Source: Cotesia glomerata
Lineage: Eukaryota > Arthropoda > Insecta > Hymenoptera > Braconidae
Direction of reading: 5' to 3'
Assembly: GCF_020080835.1 (NCBI RefSeq)
Contig: NC_058166.1
Coordinates: 3,596,001 to 3,660,000 of the forward strand
Length of the DNA stretch: 64,000 nucleotides
Part shown: in pieces, positions 1 through 9,406 of the stretch
Numbering within the stretch: the stretch's first letter is position 1
How the letters are laid out: each line of letters begins with the position of its first letter
The notes under the pieces: model-generated
The model's database searches: none
Told to the model about the DNA's origin: nothing
What the model saw: the letters and a program-made list of their open reading frames with translations, nothing else
Translations under genes and position numbers: made by a program

Positions 1-663
1 GATGTCCCACCAGATCAGACCCGTGACGTCGTTGACAAGGTTCAAAAGACGAATGATGGGAATATGCTCATTACGCTTTCCAGAAAGACCGCAGACAAAG
101 GACAAGCTTTGCTGAAGACCATCAAGAGCATCCTTAAAGAAGAAGCGCAAGTCATCTGTAAAGGCCCAGAGGAACAGCTTGAAATCCGGGACATTGACGA
201 CGAAACAACTAAAGACGATGTCCGGAAGGCCTTACAAGAGGCAGCTGGAAATGACTATGAAATACCTGAAGATGTCATTAAAATTCGTCCGGCCTACAGA
301 GGTACTCAAACTGCTTCGGTACGATTGCCAGCAGCAATAGTGCAGAAGATACTTGGAAAGACAGGCAAAATAAGGATTGGCTGGGTAAATTGCCGTGTCA
401 GAGCAATTAAGACACCATTACGATGCTATAAGTGCTGGCACTTTGGGCACACGACTGCCCAATGTAAAAGCGAAGTCGACCGATCTGGGCTTTGCATCAA
501 ATGTGGGCAAACAGGTCATCAAGCTGCACAATGCCAAAATAAAGTGAAATGTGCGTTATGTGCGGAAAAACCTGGCTCTCAGGACACTGCTCACCGGTCT
601 GGTTCTGGCCGATGTCCAGTCTTGCAAGAAGCACTCCAGAAGCTGACAAATAAACGAACATGA
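1..663 (+). CDS. A1 ORF1, Gag-like RNA-binding protein, C-terminal part
   Basis: The frame is open from base 1, so the N-terminus lies outside the window. The visible 220 residues end with three CCHC-type zinc knuckles (CYKCWHFGHTTAQC, CIKCGQTGHQAAQC, then a longer third beginning CALC). Such ORF1 proteins of R1-clade elements bind the element RNA and form the ribonucleoprotein used for target-primed reverse transcription. The stop codon TGA (661-663) overlaps the ORF2 ATG (660-662) as ATGA, so ORF2 is probably reached by termination-reinitiation, as shown for the related element SART1. No break is visible in this part. Confidence 0.85.
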   Translation, partial: DVPPDQTRDVVDKVQKTNDGNMLITLSRKTADKGQALLKTIKSILKEEAQVICKGPEEQLEIRDIDDETTKDDVRKALQEAAGNDYEIPEDVIKIRPAYRGTQTASVRLPAAIVQKILGKTGKIRIGWVNCRVRAIKTPLRCYKCWHFGHTTAQCKSEVDRSGLCIKCGQTGHQAAQCQNKVKCALCAEKPGSQDTAHRSGSGRCPVLQEALQKLTNKRT

Positions 664-3638
664 GGATACTGCAGCTTAACATCAATCACTGCGAAGCTGC
701 GCATGACCTGCTTATGCAGACAGTACGGGAATTAAAGCTCGACGTTGTGCTTTTATCGGAGCCATATAAACATTTAGCTGGACAACCTTGGGAGACGGAT
801 ATCACCACGAAAGCTGTGATCTGGGCTTGTGGTAAGCTCCCTTTCCAGAGTGTAGCTACCAATGGCAGCGCTGGCTTTGTAGCAGCATCAGTAGATGGCA
901 TCCGTTTTTACAGCTGCTACGCACCACCTAGCCTCTCAATTGCTGAGTTTACTGACTTCTTGGATCGACTGACCGAGGACGCGAAGCAACATCATCCAGT
1001 GGCGATAGCCGGGGACTTTAACGCCTGGGCAGTGGACTGGGGCAGTAAGCAGACTAATGCACGAGGAAGAGAGCTGCTAGAAGCTCTTTCTACACTAGAC
1101 GTAGTCTTGCTCAACAGTGGTGACACGCCGACCTACACCAAAGGTGACGCAAGCTCGATTGTAGACGTCACTTTTGTCAGTACCAGCCTTGCTAAAGGTA
1201 ACACTAACTGGAAGGTACTGGACATCTACACTGCCAGTGACCATCATGCGATACTCTGGGAAACGTCAAACGACCAGAACCTCCGGAGGCCTATCAAGCA
1301 ATTTAACACCGTCGGTTGGAAGGTGAAATCTCTTGACCCAGAAGTATTGCTAACAGCCCTCGATAGTGATCCGATAGAGACTGGATGTGCAGAAGAACAT
1401 ACTAAGGCTCTGATGATGCGAGTAACACAAGCTTGTGATGCCAGTATGCCTCGCAAACGTGTTATGAATTCAAGACCTGCGGTACACTGGTGGAATGATC
1501 ATATCAGCAACCTCCGTAAAGAGTGTCATCGAAAGAGAAGAATATCACAGCGTGGCTATCAACGACCTTACTCTGCAGTGCTGATCGCAGAGTACAAAAA
1601 AGCTCGTCGTGAACTTAATAAGGCCATAAAAGAGAGCAAAAGAAGATGCTGGAAAGAGCTCATATACGAGGTCGACAAAGACGTGTGGGGTCGGCCGTAT
1701 AAGGTGGTCATGACGCACCTGAAGAAACAACAAATGCCGTCACCTACGTGTCCCCAACTCCTTCAGAAAATCGTCACTGTGCTGTTTCCACAGCAACACA
1801 GTCTCAATTATCAGTCAACGCAAGATGAACTGGACGACATTCCACCTGTCACTGAAGAAGAATTGTTGGAGGCCTGTAATCGGGTAGGAAATAATAAAGC
1901 GCCGGGATTGGACGGAATCCCTAATATAGCCTTGAAAACCATCATAAAGGCAGCACCAACATTATTTCTAGACGCTTACAACGCATGCCTCAAGGAGGGG
2001 ACTTTTCCTCGTAAGTGGAAACAGCAACGGTTAGTACTTTTACCTAAAGGAAAGAAACCGCCAGAAGAACCGTCATCTTACCGACCACTCTGCATGCTAG
2101 ATACGGCGGGTAAGATATTTGAGCGTATCATCCATCAGCGAATAGATGCAGTAGTCGACCCACTCTTGGCAGACAACCAGTATGGATTCCGGAAAGGACG
2201 ATCAACCCTGGACGCGATCAACCTGGTTGTTAATACGGCCAAAGAGGCAATCGCAGGAACTAGATGGAAGGGTGGAACGAAGAAGTACTGCCTGGTGGCT
2301 GCCTTGGACATCAAAAATGCTTTCAATTCCGCTAATTGGGACTGCATCATGCAAGCTCTCGACGAGAAGAACGTGCCAACATATCTTCGCAGACTAGTGA
2401 TTAGCTATTTTACAGATAGAGTGCTGAAATACGATACAAAGAATGGTCCAAAAGAGTATGATATAACCGGTGGTGTGCCACAGGGCTCTGTTCTTGGTCC
2501 ACTTCTGTGGAATATCATGTATGACGGGCTCCTGAGACTGAAGCTTCCAAGATGTGTCAAACTGGTAGCGTATGCGGATGATGTTGCCGCAGTGATCGTC
2601 GCCAAACACCTCGACGAGATTCAACATCTGTTTGACATCACTTTTGAGAAGATCAACCAGTAGATGGATACAGTGAACCTACAACTGGCCAAGCAGAAGA
2701 CCGAAGCAGTGCTTATTACCAGCCGAAAAGAAGTTGAAACAATTAAGATTAATGTCGGTGACCGAGAAATCACATCACAACCATTTATCCGTTATCTGGG
2801 AGTGATGCTGGATGCACGACTCAACTTCAAACAGCAGGTGGAACATGTCAGTGCCAAAGCGTCAGTAGTGAGGGCTAGTCTCGCACGGCTGATGCCTAAC
2901 ATCGGAGGCCCAATGCAGAGCAGGAGGCTACTATTGTCATCAGTAGTCACATCAGTGCTCACTTACGGAATATCCATTTGGGCTGATGCACTGGAAACCC
3001 AAGAATCATGGAGAAAAGCTGGACCAATATACCGACTGAGTGCCCTACGAGTAGCTAGTGCCTTCCGCACTATATCAGAAGAAGCAGTGTGCGTCATTGC
3101 TGGAACCCTACCTCTTAGAGTTCTAGCAGAGGAAAGACGGGCCCTTTACCAACGAAAAAGGTCAACTGCACTGAGCCCGGAAGAACTTAGAATTGAAGAA
3201 CGGCAGAAGAGCATAGGCCGATGGCAACTACAATGGGATGCTGCAGAGAAGGGTAGGTGGACGCACCGTCTCATACCTCGGGTCGACATTTGGCTTAACC
3301 GGAATCACGGTGAGGTCAATTACTATCTTACGCAGATGTTGTCGGGACATGGGTGTTTTCGAGAGTATCTACACCGCTTTAAGCACGATGACTCTTCGGA
3401 GTGCCCGTCCTGCCCAGGAGCTGCTGAAGACGCGGAGCACGTCTTCTTTGTATGTCCTCGTTTCGATCCACAGCGTGAAGAACTGGAGAGGATCCTGAAT
3501 CAGAGAATGCAACCAGATTCACTAGTAGAAGCAATGTTGTCATCAGAAGCTGCCTGGAACGCTACCAACACGTTTGCAACAGAAGTCCTTAAAGACTTGC
3601 GTTCCACCGAAAGAAAAAGAGCAAATAGCAGAAGATAG
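660..3638 (+). pseudogene. A1 ORF2, endonuclease-reverse transcriptase with one nonsense codon
   Basis: ORF2 nicks the target and reverse transcribes the element RNA. The N-terminal EN domain shows LLSEPY, AGDFNAWAVDWGS and SDHHAI. The RT domain shows GFRKGRSTLDAI, ALDIKNAFNSANW, GVPQGSVLGPLLWN and the catalytic YADD. The C-terminus carries CPSC...H...C. A TAG at 2661-2663 replaces the TGG (Trp) found at the same place in A2, A3 and A4; reading continues in the same frame from 2664 to the stop at 3638. Apart from that codon the frame is open for about 990 codons, so the copy is young but cannot make full-length protein without readthrough. Confidence 0.9.
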
Positions 3639-3848
3639 AAGGAAGATAGTTAACACTTTAGCCACCAGAAGGAAGAGCAGTAGCTAGATCCTCCCTTCAC
3701 GAAGTAATTCCTGACGGCGGTTTCCATGAGGGATTAGAGGAAAGAAGGAAAAGGGGTTTAGGGTTTAGTGGGTAGGGGCGTTAGTGTCGAGTTAGTATGA
3801 CGCTGCGTCGAGTCGCCACATATCCAGGCCAAACAGCTATGCCTAGAA

Positions 3849-3863
3849 TCCGTAAAAAGGATT
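3849..3863 (+). other. 3'-terminal stem-loop of family A
   Basis: AATCC at 3847-3851 pairs with GGATT at 3859-3863 across a short A-rich loop, about 12 bases before the (CA)n. The same hairpin is present in A2, A3 and A4. In other non-LTR elements 3' stem-loops are recognised by the reverse transcriptase; that role here is inferred. Confidence 0.5.
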
Positions 3864-3872
3864 GCCCCTACA

Positions 3873-3875
<3 letters not shown>

Positions 3876-3913
<38 letters not shown>
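3876..3913. repeat. (CA)n microsatellite between A1 and A2
   Basis: Pure CA dinucleotides join the 3' end of A1 to the truncated 5' end of A2, with the same CA strand as sense for both elements. It is the remnant of the insertion target. Confidence 0.9.
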
Positions 3914-3914
<1 letters not shown>

Positions 3915-3918
<4 letters not shown>

Positions 3919-4313
3919 CTCAGAAGATATTAGAAGGAAGCGGTAAAATCCGAATTGGCTGGGTCAACTGCCGAATTAGAGCCAAGAGGAAACCTACGCA
4001 ATGCTACAAATGCTGGCATTTCGGGCACCACGGATCCCAGTGCAGAAGCAAGACAGATCGATCCAATCTATGCATCAGATGCGGCCAAGAAGGACACAAG
4101 ATTGCGGACTGTAAAAACCCAGCGAAGTGTGTATTATGCGCGGAAAATAAGAGCGCAGAGAACGCTGCCCATCACGCCGGCACAGACAGGTGCCCGGTAT
4201 ACAAAGAGGCACTCCAAAGAATGACAAGCAAGCAAACATTAGGATATTACAGCTTAACCTCAATCACTGTGAGGCCGCGCATGACCTGCTCGTGCAGACC
4301 GTGCGTGAATTAG
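3915..4313 (+). pseudogene. A2 ORF1 remnant with zinc knuckles
   Basis: The frame holds the last part of ORF1, including CYKCWHFGHHGSQC, CIRCGQEGHKIADC and a third cysteine-rich knuckle. It lacks the N-terminal two thirds. Its normal TGA stop has become TTA at the ORF1/ORF2 overlap, so the frame reads on into ORF2 sequence until TAG at 4311-4313. No start codon of its own is expected; it is a truncation relic. Confidence 0.8.
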
Positions 4314-7219
4314 AGCTTGATTTAGTAATAATAGCAGAGCCATACAGACACCTGAATAACCAACCTTGGGAAACTGACAGCACCACCAAGGCTGTCATCT
4401 GGTCCTGTGGCAAACTTCCCTTCCAGAGCATAGTGAGCAATGATAGCATCGGCTTTGTAGCAGCGTCTATTAACGACATCCGTCTTTATAGTTGCTATGC
4501 ACCACCTAGCCTTTCCATTGCCGACTTTACTGATTTCCTGGATCGACTAACCGAAGACGCAAAGCAATACTACCCAGTAGCTATAGCAGGGGACTTCAAT
4601 TCCTGGGCGGTAGACTGGGGCAGCAAGCAGACTAATGCGCGAGGCAAGGCACTACGTGAAGCAATGGCCTCACTGGACGTGGTCCTTCTCAACATCGGTG
4701 AGACACCAACATATACCAAGGGAGAGGCTAGTTCGATAATAGACCTCACATTCGTCAGCAGCAGCTTATTGAAAGGAAACTATTCTTGGGAAGTCTTAAA
4801 CACCTACACCGCCAGCGACCACAGTGCAATACTTTGGGAAATATCAGCTGGCCGGAGCCCTCAAAGAGCAACTAGACAAAGTAATGCAGCTGGACGGAAA
4901 GTGAAAGACTTTGACTCGGAAGCTTTGGTAGTAGCCTTAGACAGTGACTCGACCATCATCACAGGAAATGCTGTAGAGAAGACGAAGGACTTAATGACGA
5001 GAATTGCCCAGGCGTGCGACACCTGCATGCCCCGTAAGCGTGGCATCAATAAAAGACCATCGGTGCACTGGTGGAATGATCAGATTAACGCCCTTCGCAC
5101 AGCCTGTCACAAAAAGAGAAGATTATCACAGCGTGGCCACCGACGACCTAACTCTGCGGAGCTGGTCGCAGAATACAAAAAGGCCCGTCGAGAACTGAAC
5201 AAGGCCATCAAAGATAGCAAAAGACGCTGTTGGAAGGAACTCGTCGATGAGGTAGAAAAGGACCCATGGGGCAGACCGTATAGGGTGGTCATGACCCACC
5301 TGAAGCGCCAGCCAATGCCATCACCTACGTGTCCACAGCTCCTGGAAAGAATAGTTTCTACGCTGTTTCCTCGACAAAGTAAGTTCGGCTATTCTTCATT
5401 GCCAGTAAATCAAGAAGATATTCCACCTGTCACAGAAGAGGAACTGATGGAGGCGTGCAACCGAGTAGGGAATAATAAGGCGCCGGGATTGGATGGAATC
5501 CCGAATATCGCATTAAAAACAGCTATTAAAGCAGCGCCAAATCTATTCTTAGATACCTACGATTCGTGCCTCAAAGAAGGGATTTTTCCTAGAAGATGGA
5601 AACAGCAAAGACTTGTACTTCTCCCTAAAGGGAAGAAGCCACCGGACGAGCCATCATCCTACCGACCACTCTGCATGCTGGATACAGCGGGTAAGATATT
5701 AGAGCGTATAATGCACCAACGAATAGAAGCAGTCGTCGATCCACTCCTAGCAGAAGGCCAGTATGGTTTCCGGAAAGGACGATCAACGCTGGATGCGATC
5801 AACCTGGTGGTCGATACAGCTAAGGAGGCAATCGCTGGAAAGAGATGGGAACGTGGCAGAAAGAAGTATTGTTTAGTGGCTGCCTTGGACATCAAAAATG
5901 CCTTCAATTCCGCTAACTGGGACTGCATCATGCGAGCTCTCGAAGATAAAGAAGTGCCAGGATACCTGCGCAGAATGGTAGCAAACTACTTTACAGACAG
6001 AGTCCTCAAATATGACACTAAAAACGGTCCAAGGGAGTACGAAATAACCGGAGGAGTGCCACAGGGCTCGGTTTTGGGTCCTTTGCTGTGGAACATCATG
6101 TATGATGGTCTCCTGAGAGTTGCATTACCATCAGAAGTGAAACTTGTTGCATATGCCGATGATGTAGCGGTAGTGATTGTCGCGAAACACTTGGAAGAGA
6201 TCAATCTGGCTTTCGATATCACATTTAGCCGGATTAATCTATGGATGGAGATGATGAAGTTGGAGTTAGCCAAGCACAAAACTGAAGCTGTGCTCATCAC
6301 CAGCAGAAAGATCGTAGAAAACATCAAGCTGAATGTCGGCGAGCAGGAGATCGCATCGCAACCATTTATCCGATATCTGGGAGTGACGCTGGATGCCCGA
6401 CTGAACTTTAAACAACAGGTCGAACACGTAAGTGCTAAAGCATCAGCGGTGGTAACTAGCCTATCAAGACTGATGCCGAATGTTGGAGGCCCGAAGCAGA
6501 GCAGGAGACTATTGCTGTCGTCAGTAGTCACATCAGTGCTCACATATGGAATATCCGTTTGGGCAGACGCGCTGGAGACCCAAGAATCATGGAGGAAAGC
6601 CGGACCGGTCTACCGATTAAGTGCACTGAGAGTTGCAAGCGCCTTCCGCACAATATCCGAGGAGGCAGTGTGCGTCATTTCTGGAACTCTGCCTCTTAGA
6701 GTCCTAGCTGAGGAAAGACGGAACCTATACCACCGAAAGAGGTCATCTACACTGAGCGCTGAAGAACTGAGAACTGAAGAGCGACAACATAGTATAGCAA
6801 GATGGCAACAACTATGGGATGCTGCGGAGAAGGGAAGATGGACTCATCGACTTATACCAAGGATTGACGTTTGGCTTAACCGGAATCACGGCGAGGCCAA
6901 CTACTATCTGACCCAGATGTTGTCAGGACACGGCTGTTTCCGGGAGTACCTTTATCGCTTTAAGCACGATAATTCCCTAGAGTGTCCGTCTTGCCCAAGA
7001 GTTGCTGAAAATGCGGAGCACGTTTTCTTTGAGTGCCCTCGTTTTAATCCACAGCGTGATGAGTTAGAGAAGATCCTGAACAAGAAAATCACACCAGAGT
7101 CAATAGTAGAAGAAATGCTGTCATCCGAAGCTGCCTGGAACGCCACAAGCACGTTTACCACCGAAGTGCTTACAGAGCTGCGTTCCATTGAAAGAAAAAG
7201 GGCAAATGACAGAAACTAG
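4190..7219 (+). CDS. A2 ORF2, endonuclease-reverse transcriptase, uninterrupted frame
   Basis: This is the only ORF2 in the window with no internal stop or frameshift. It has the EN motifs (AGDFNSWAVDWGS, SDHSAI), RT motifs (GFRKGRSTLDAI, ALDIKNAFNSANW, GVPQGSVLGPLLWN, YADD) and the C-terminal CPSC...H...C knuckle. The canonical ORF2 start, ATG in the ATGA overlap of the sister copies, is ATT here (4238-4240). The frame is open upstream to an ATG at 4190, which adds 16 residues from what is normally another frame. Catalytic capacity looks preserved by motif, but the element lacks its 5' UTR and ORF1, so independent expression is unlikely. Confidence 0.85.
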   Translation: MPGIQRGTPKNDKQANIRILQLNLNHCEAAHDLLVQTVRELELDLVIIAEPYRHLNNQPWETDSTTKAVIWSCGKLPFQSIVSNDSIGFVAASINDIRLYSCYAPPSLSIADFTDFLDRLTEDAKQYYPVAIAGDFNSWAVDWGSKQTNARGKALREAMASLDVVLLNIGETPTYTKGEASSIIDLTFVSSSLLKGNYSWEVLNTYTASDHSAILWEISAGRSPQRATRQSNAAGRKVKDFDSEALVVALDSDSTIITGNAVEKTKDLMTRIAQACDTCMPRKRGINKRPSVHWWNDQINALRTACHKKRRLSQRGHRRPNSAELVAEYKKARRELNKAIKDSKRRCWKELVDEVEKDPWGRPYRVVMTHLKRQPMPSPTCPQLLERIVSTLFPRQSKFGYSSLPVNQEDIPPVTEEELMEACNRVGNNKAPGLDGIPNIALKTAIKAAPNLFLDTYDSCLKEGIFPRRWKQQRLVLLPKGKKPPDEPSSYRPLCMLDTAGKILERIMHQRIEAVVDPLLAEGQYGFRKGRSTLDAINLVVDTAKEAIAGKRWERGRKKYCLVAALDIKNAFNSANWDCIMRALEDKEVPGYLRRMVANYFTDRVLKYDTKNGPREYEITGGVPQGSVLGPLLWNIMYDGLLRVALPSEVKLVAYADDVAVVIVAKHLEEINLAFDITFSRINLWMEMMKLELAKHKTEAVLITSRKIVENIKLNVGEQEIASQPFIRYLGVTLDARLNFKQQVEHVSAKASAVVTSLSRLMPNVGGPKQSRRLLLSSVVTSVLTYGISVWADALETQESWRKAGPVYRLSALRVASAFRTISEEAVCVISGTLPLRVLAEERRNLYHRKRSSTLSAEELRTEERQHSIARWQQLWDAAEKGRWTHRLIPRIDVWLNRNHGEANYYLTQMLSGHGCFREYLYRFKHDNSLECPSCPRVAENAEHVFFECPRFNPQRDELEKILNKKITPESIVEEMLSSEAAWNATSTFTTEVLTELRSIERKRANDRN

Positions 7220-7471
7220 AAGGAAGGAAAAATAACACCTTAGCCACCAGAAGGAATAGCAGTAGCTAGATCCTCCCCTCACGAAGTAATGCCTGACGGC
7301 GGTTTCCATGAGGGATTAGAGGAAAGAAGAAAAGGGGTTTAGGGTTTAGTGGGTAGGGGCGTTAGCGTCGAGTTTTAGTATGACGCTGCGTCGAGTCGCC
7401 ACATATCCAGGCCGAACAGCTATGCCTGGAATCCGTAAAAAGGATTCCTCCCCCCCCCCCCTAAGATAAAA

Positions 7472-7474
<3 letters not shown>

Positions 7475-7510
<36 letters not shown>
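7475..7510. repeat. (AC)n microsatellite between A2 and A3
   Basis: AC dinucleotides link the A-rich 3' end of A2 to the full-length 5' end of A3. Confidence 0.9.
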
Positions 7511-7512
<2 letters not shown>

Positions 7513-8004
7513 GGGGCAGAAGAGATACTGCTACCGGGCGCGTCTCCCCGAGCGGATGGGAGAACGCTCGCTGTCCTTGGATGACACTTAATCTCTTAGT
7601 TGATGAGGTACAGCGGGTAGGAGCCAAGCAAAATAACCAAACAAAATAAGCTCCCGTGGACAAAACTCCCCTTTAATGGGTTGGTCACACTAACTGACCT
7701 AGCAAGACGATTGGTTCCTGCTGTAACTCACTGGGAGTGTCCGGAACCTGTATCGTAGTTTCCGACGATGCAGGCCACGGCTGATGTGAGCTTGCTCTGC
7801 CGAGGTGAAAGTTGCAGCAGTGGATCAGGAGCCAGCCACTTCGGGCCTTGATCAGGAAGTACGCAGTGAGTGTTAGAGATCGGAATCTTCACCGCTCCGA
7901 GCGAGTCTAGTCCGTCCGTGTATTCCGGGACTGGCTAAGTGTCGGCTAGGCCTCAGGGAACTGGGGTAGGAGTACTATCTCCGAGGGTACACCCGTTCCT
8001 AGTT
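7511..8004 (+). promoter_or_regulatory. A3 5' UTR, probable internal promoter region
   Basis: GC-rich leader from the conserved 5' terminus to the first in-frame ATG of ORF1. Full-length non-LTR elements carry an internal promoter here; that is family knowledge and no specific promoter motif was identified. The same leader occurs in A4 on the minus strand (about 58970-59465). Confidence 0.5.
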
Positions 8005-9406
8005 ATGACAACCCGCTCCACTCCGTACGATGCGCTGGTAAATCAAAAAAGTATGAGTAACCCACAGGAAACAAACAAAAGTGGAAACGGGCTACATGCC
8101 CAACAAGCAGTGATTGACGCAAGCGCTGAAATAAAGCGATCGAAAGCGCTCAAACGCCTTGAAAAGCTGATCAGTGAGCTGAATGATTTCGTCCAACCAA
8201 AGGTCAACATTCACAAAGAGATAAAATCCAAGATGACTGGTGTAACTAACGCCCTTCAAAGGTTTGAGAAGCTGGATGAGGAGTGGCGCTCATCATTGCA
8301 GCGCATTTCTCATGCTACACCGGAGAAAGCCTGTCAGGCTGTCGTCGTGACTGACGAAGCAATGGACACCGGAGCTGAAGGTGATGGTGAATCAGTCGCT
8401 GAAGACAAGGGTGAAACTGACACAAGGCCTGGAAAGAGAAAGGACCGAAACTCGCCAGAGCCAACCGATAAAGTCACAAAGAAGAAGGACTTGAAAAAAA
8501 GCCCTCCCCAACGACTGGCAGGGCAGGTCGACGAACCTAAGAAGACGACTGACTGGGAAAAAGTACAGTCTAAGAAGGAGAAGAGAAGGCTAGCTAGAGA
8601 GCAACTCCCAAAGCAACCGCCGAAAGAGCCCCGGCCGGAACCTAAGCGGAAGAAACCGCGAAAATGGACCAGGCCTGACGCTCTGATCATCCGTCCGGTC
8701 GAGAAGGAGAAGTACGCCGAAATATTGCGTCGTATAAAGCAGGCCGTCCCTGACGAACAGGTCCGCACAACCGTGGAAAAGATCCACAAAACCAAAACTG
8801 GGGACATGCTGATTACGCTCTCAAAGAAGAGTATCGACAAAGGCCAAGCCTTGCAAAAGACCATCATGGATATTCTTCAAAAAGAGGCCGAAGTAATCTG
8901 CAAAGGACCGCAGGAGACCATCGAGATCCGAGACATTGATGATGACACGACGAAGGAGCACATTCAGACTGCCCTGAAAACGGAAACCGGAGAAACTTGC
9001 GAAATACCACTAGAGGCTATCAAGATCCGTAAGGCCTACAGAGGTACGCAAACGGCTACAGTGACACTACCAGCAGCTGGAGCACAACAGCTACTGGAAG
9101 GAAGCGGCAAAATAAGGATTGGCTGGGTCAATTGCCGAATAAGAGCAACTAGAAGACCAGTCCAATGCTTTAAATGCTGGCACTTCGGACATGTTGGGTC
9201 CCAATGTAAAAGCCAAGTAGACCGGTCTAAACTCTGCATCAGATGTGGACAAGAAGGGCACCGTATCTCTGACTGTAAAAATCCTGCCAAGTGTGCAATA
9301 TGTGCTGAGCAGCAAGGCAGCAAAGGACGTGGCTCACCATGCCGGCACCCACAGGTGCCCGGTATTTCAGGAGGCGCTCCAGAAGTTGACGAACAAACAA
9401 CCATGA
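8005..9406 (+). pseudogene. A3 ORF1, Gag-like protein, frameshifted in the third zinc knuckle
   Basis: The first ATG in frame is at 8005; a second candidate is at 8053. The protein has a charged Lys/Glu-rich N-terminal half, a central domain and knuckles CFKCWHFGHVGSQC and CIRCGQEGHRISDC. A frameshift between about 9310 and 9350 changes the third knuckle and puts the reading frame into register with ORF2, so ORF1 does not stop at the expected TGA (9404-9406). The central domain shares blocks with the A1 and A4 ORF1 (for example ITLSKKS...DKGQAL and KIRIGWVNCR). Confidence 0.85.

Larger units (their letters stand above)
1..3875 (+). mobile_element. A1: R1-clade-like non-LTR retrotransposon, 5' end outside the window
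   Basis: The element enters the window inside ORF1 and runs through ORF2 and a 3' UTR of about 240 bp to a short A-rich end, followed directly by (CA)n. ORF1 ends in CCHC zinc knuckles. ORF2 has an N-terminal APE-type endonuclease, a central reverse transcriptase and a C-terminal CCHC motif. That architecture, the EN sequence style and the (CA)n flank match R1-clade families such as Waldo and Mino, which are known to target AC-rich microsatellites; clade assignment is by recall of motifs only. It is markedly more GC-rich than the surrounding DNA. It is nearly identical to A4 (minus strand, 55-59.5 kb) up to about 2775 and then diverges. Confidence 0.9.
3914..7474 (+). mobile_element. A2: R1-clade-like retrotransposon, 5' truncated
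   Basis: It begins abruptly after (CA)n inside ORF1, just before the zinc knuckles, continues through a complete ORF2, and ends with the family-A 3' UTR, a C-rich run, a short A run and another (CA)n. 5' truncation is the usual outcome of incomplete target-primed reverse transcription. It is a diverged subfamily relative to A1, A3 and A4, with many scattered substitutions. Confidence 0.9.
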
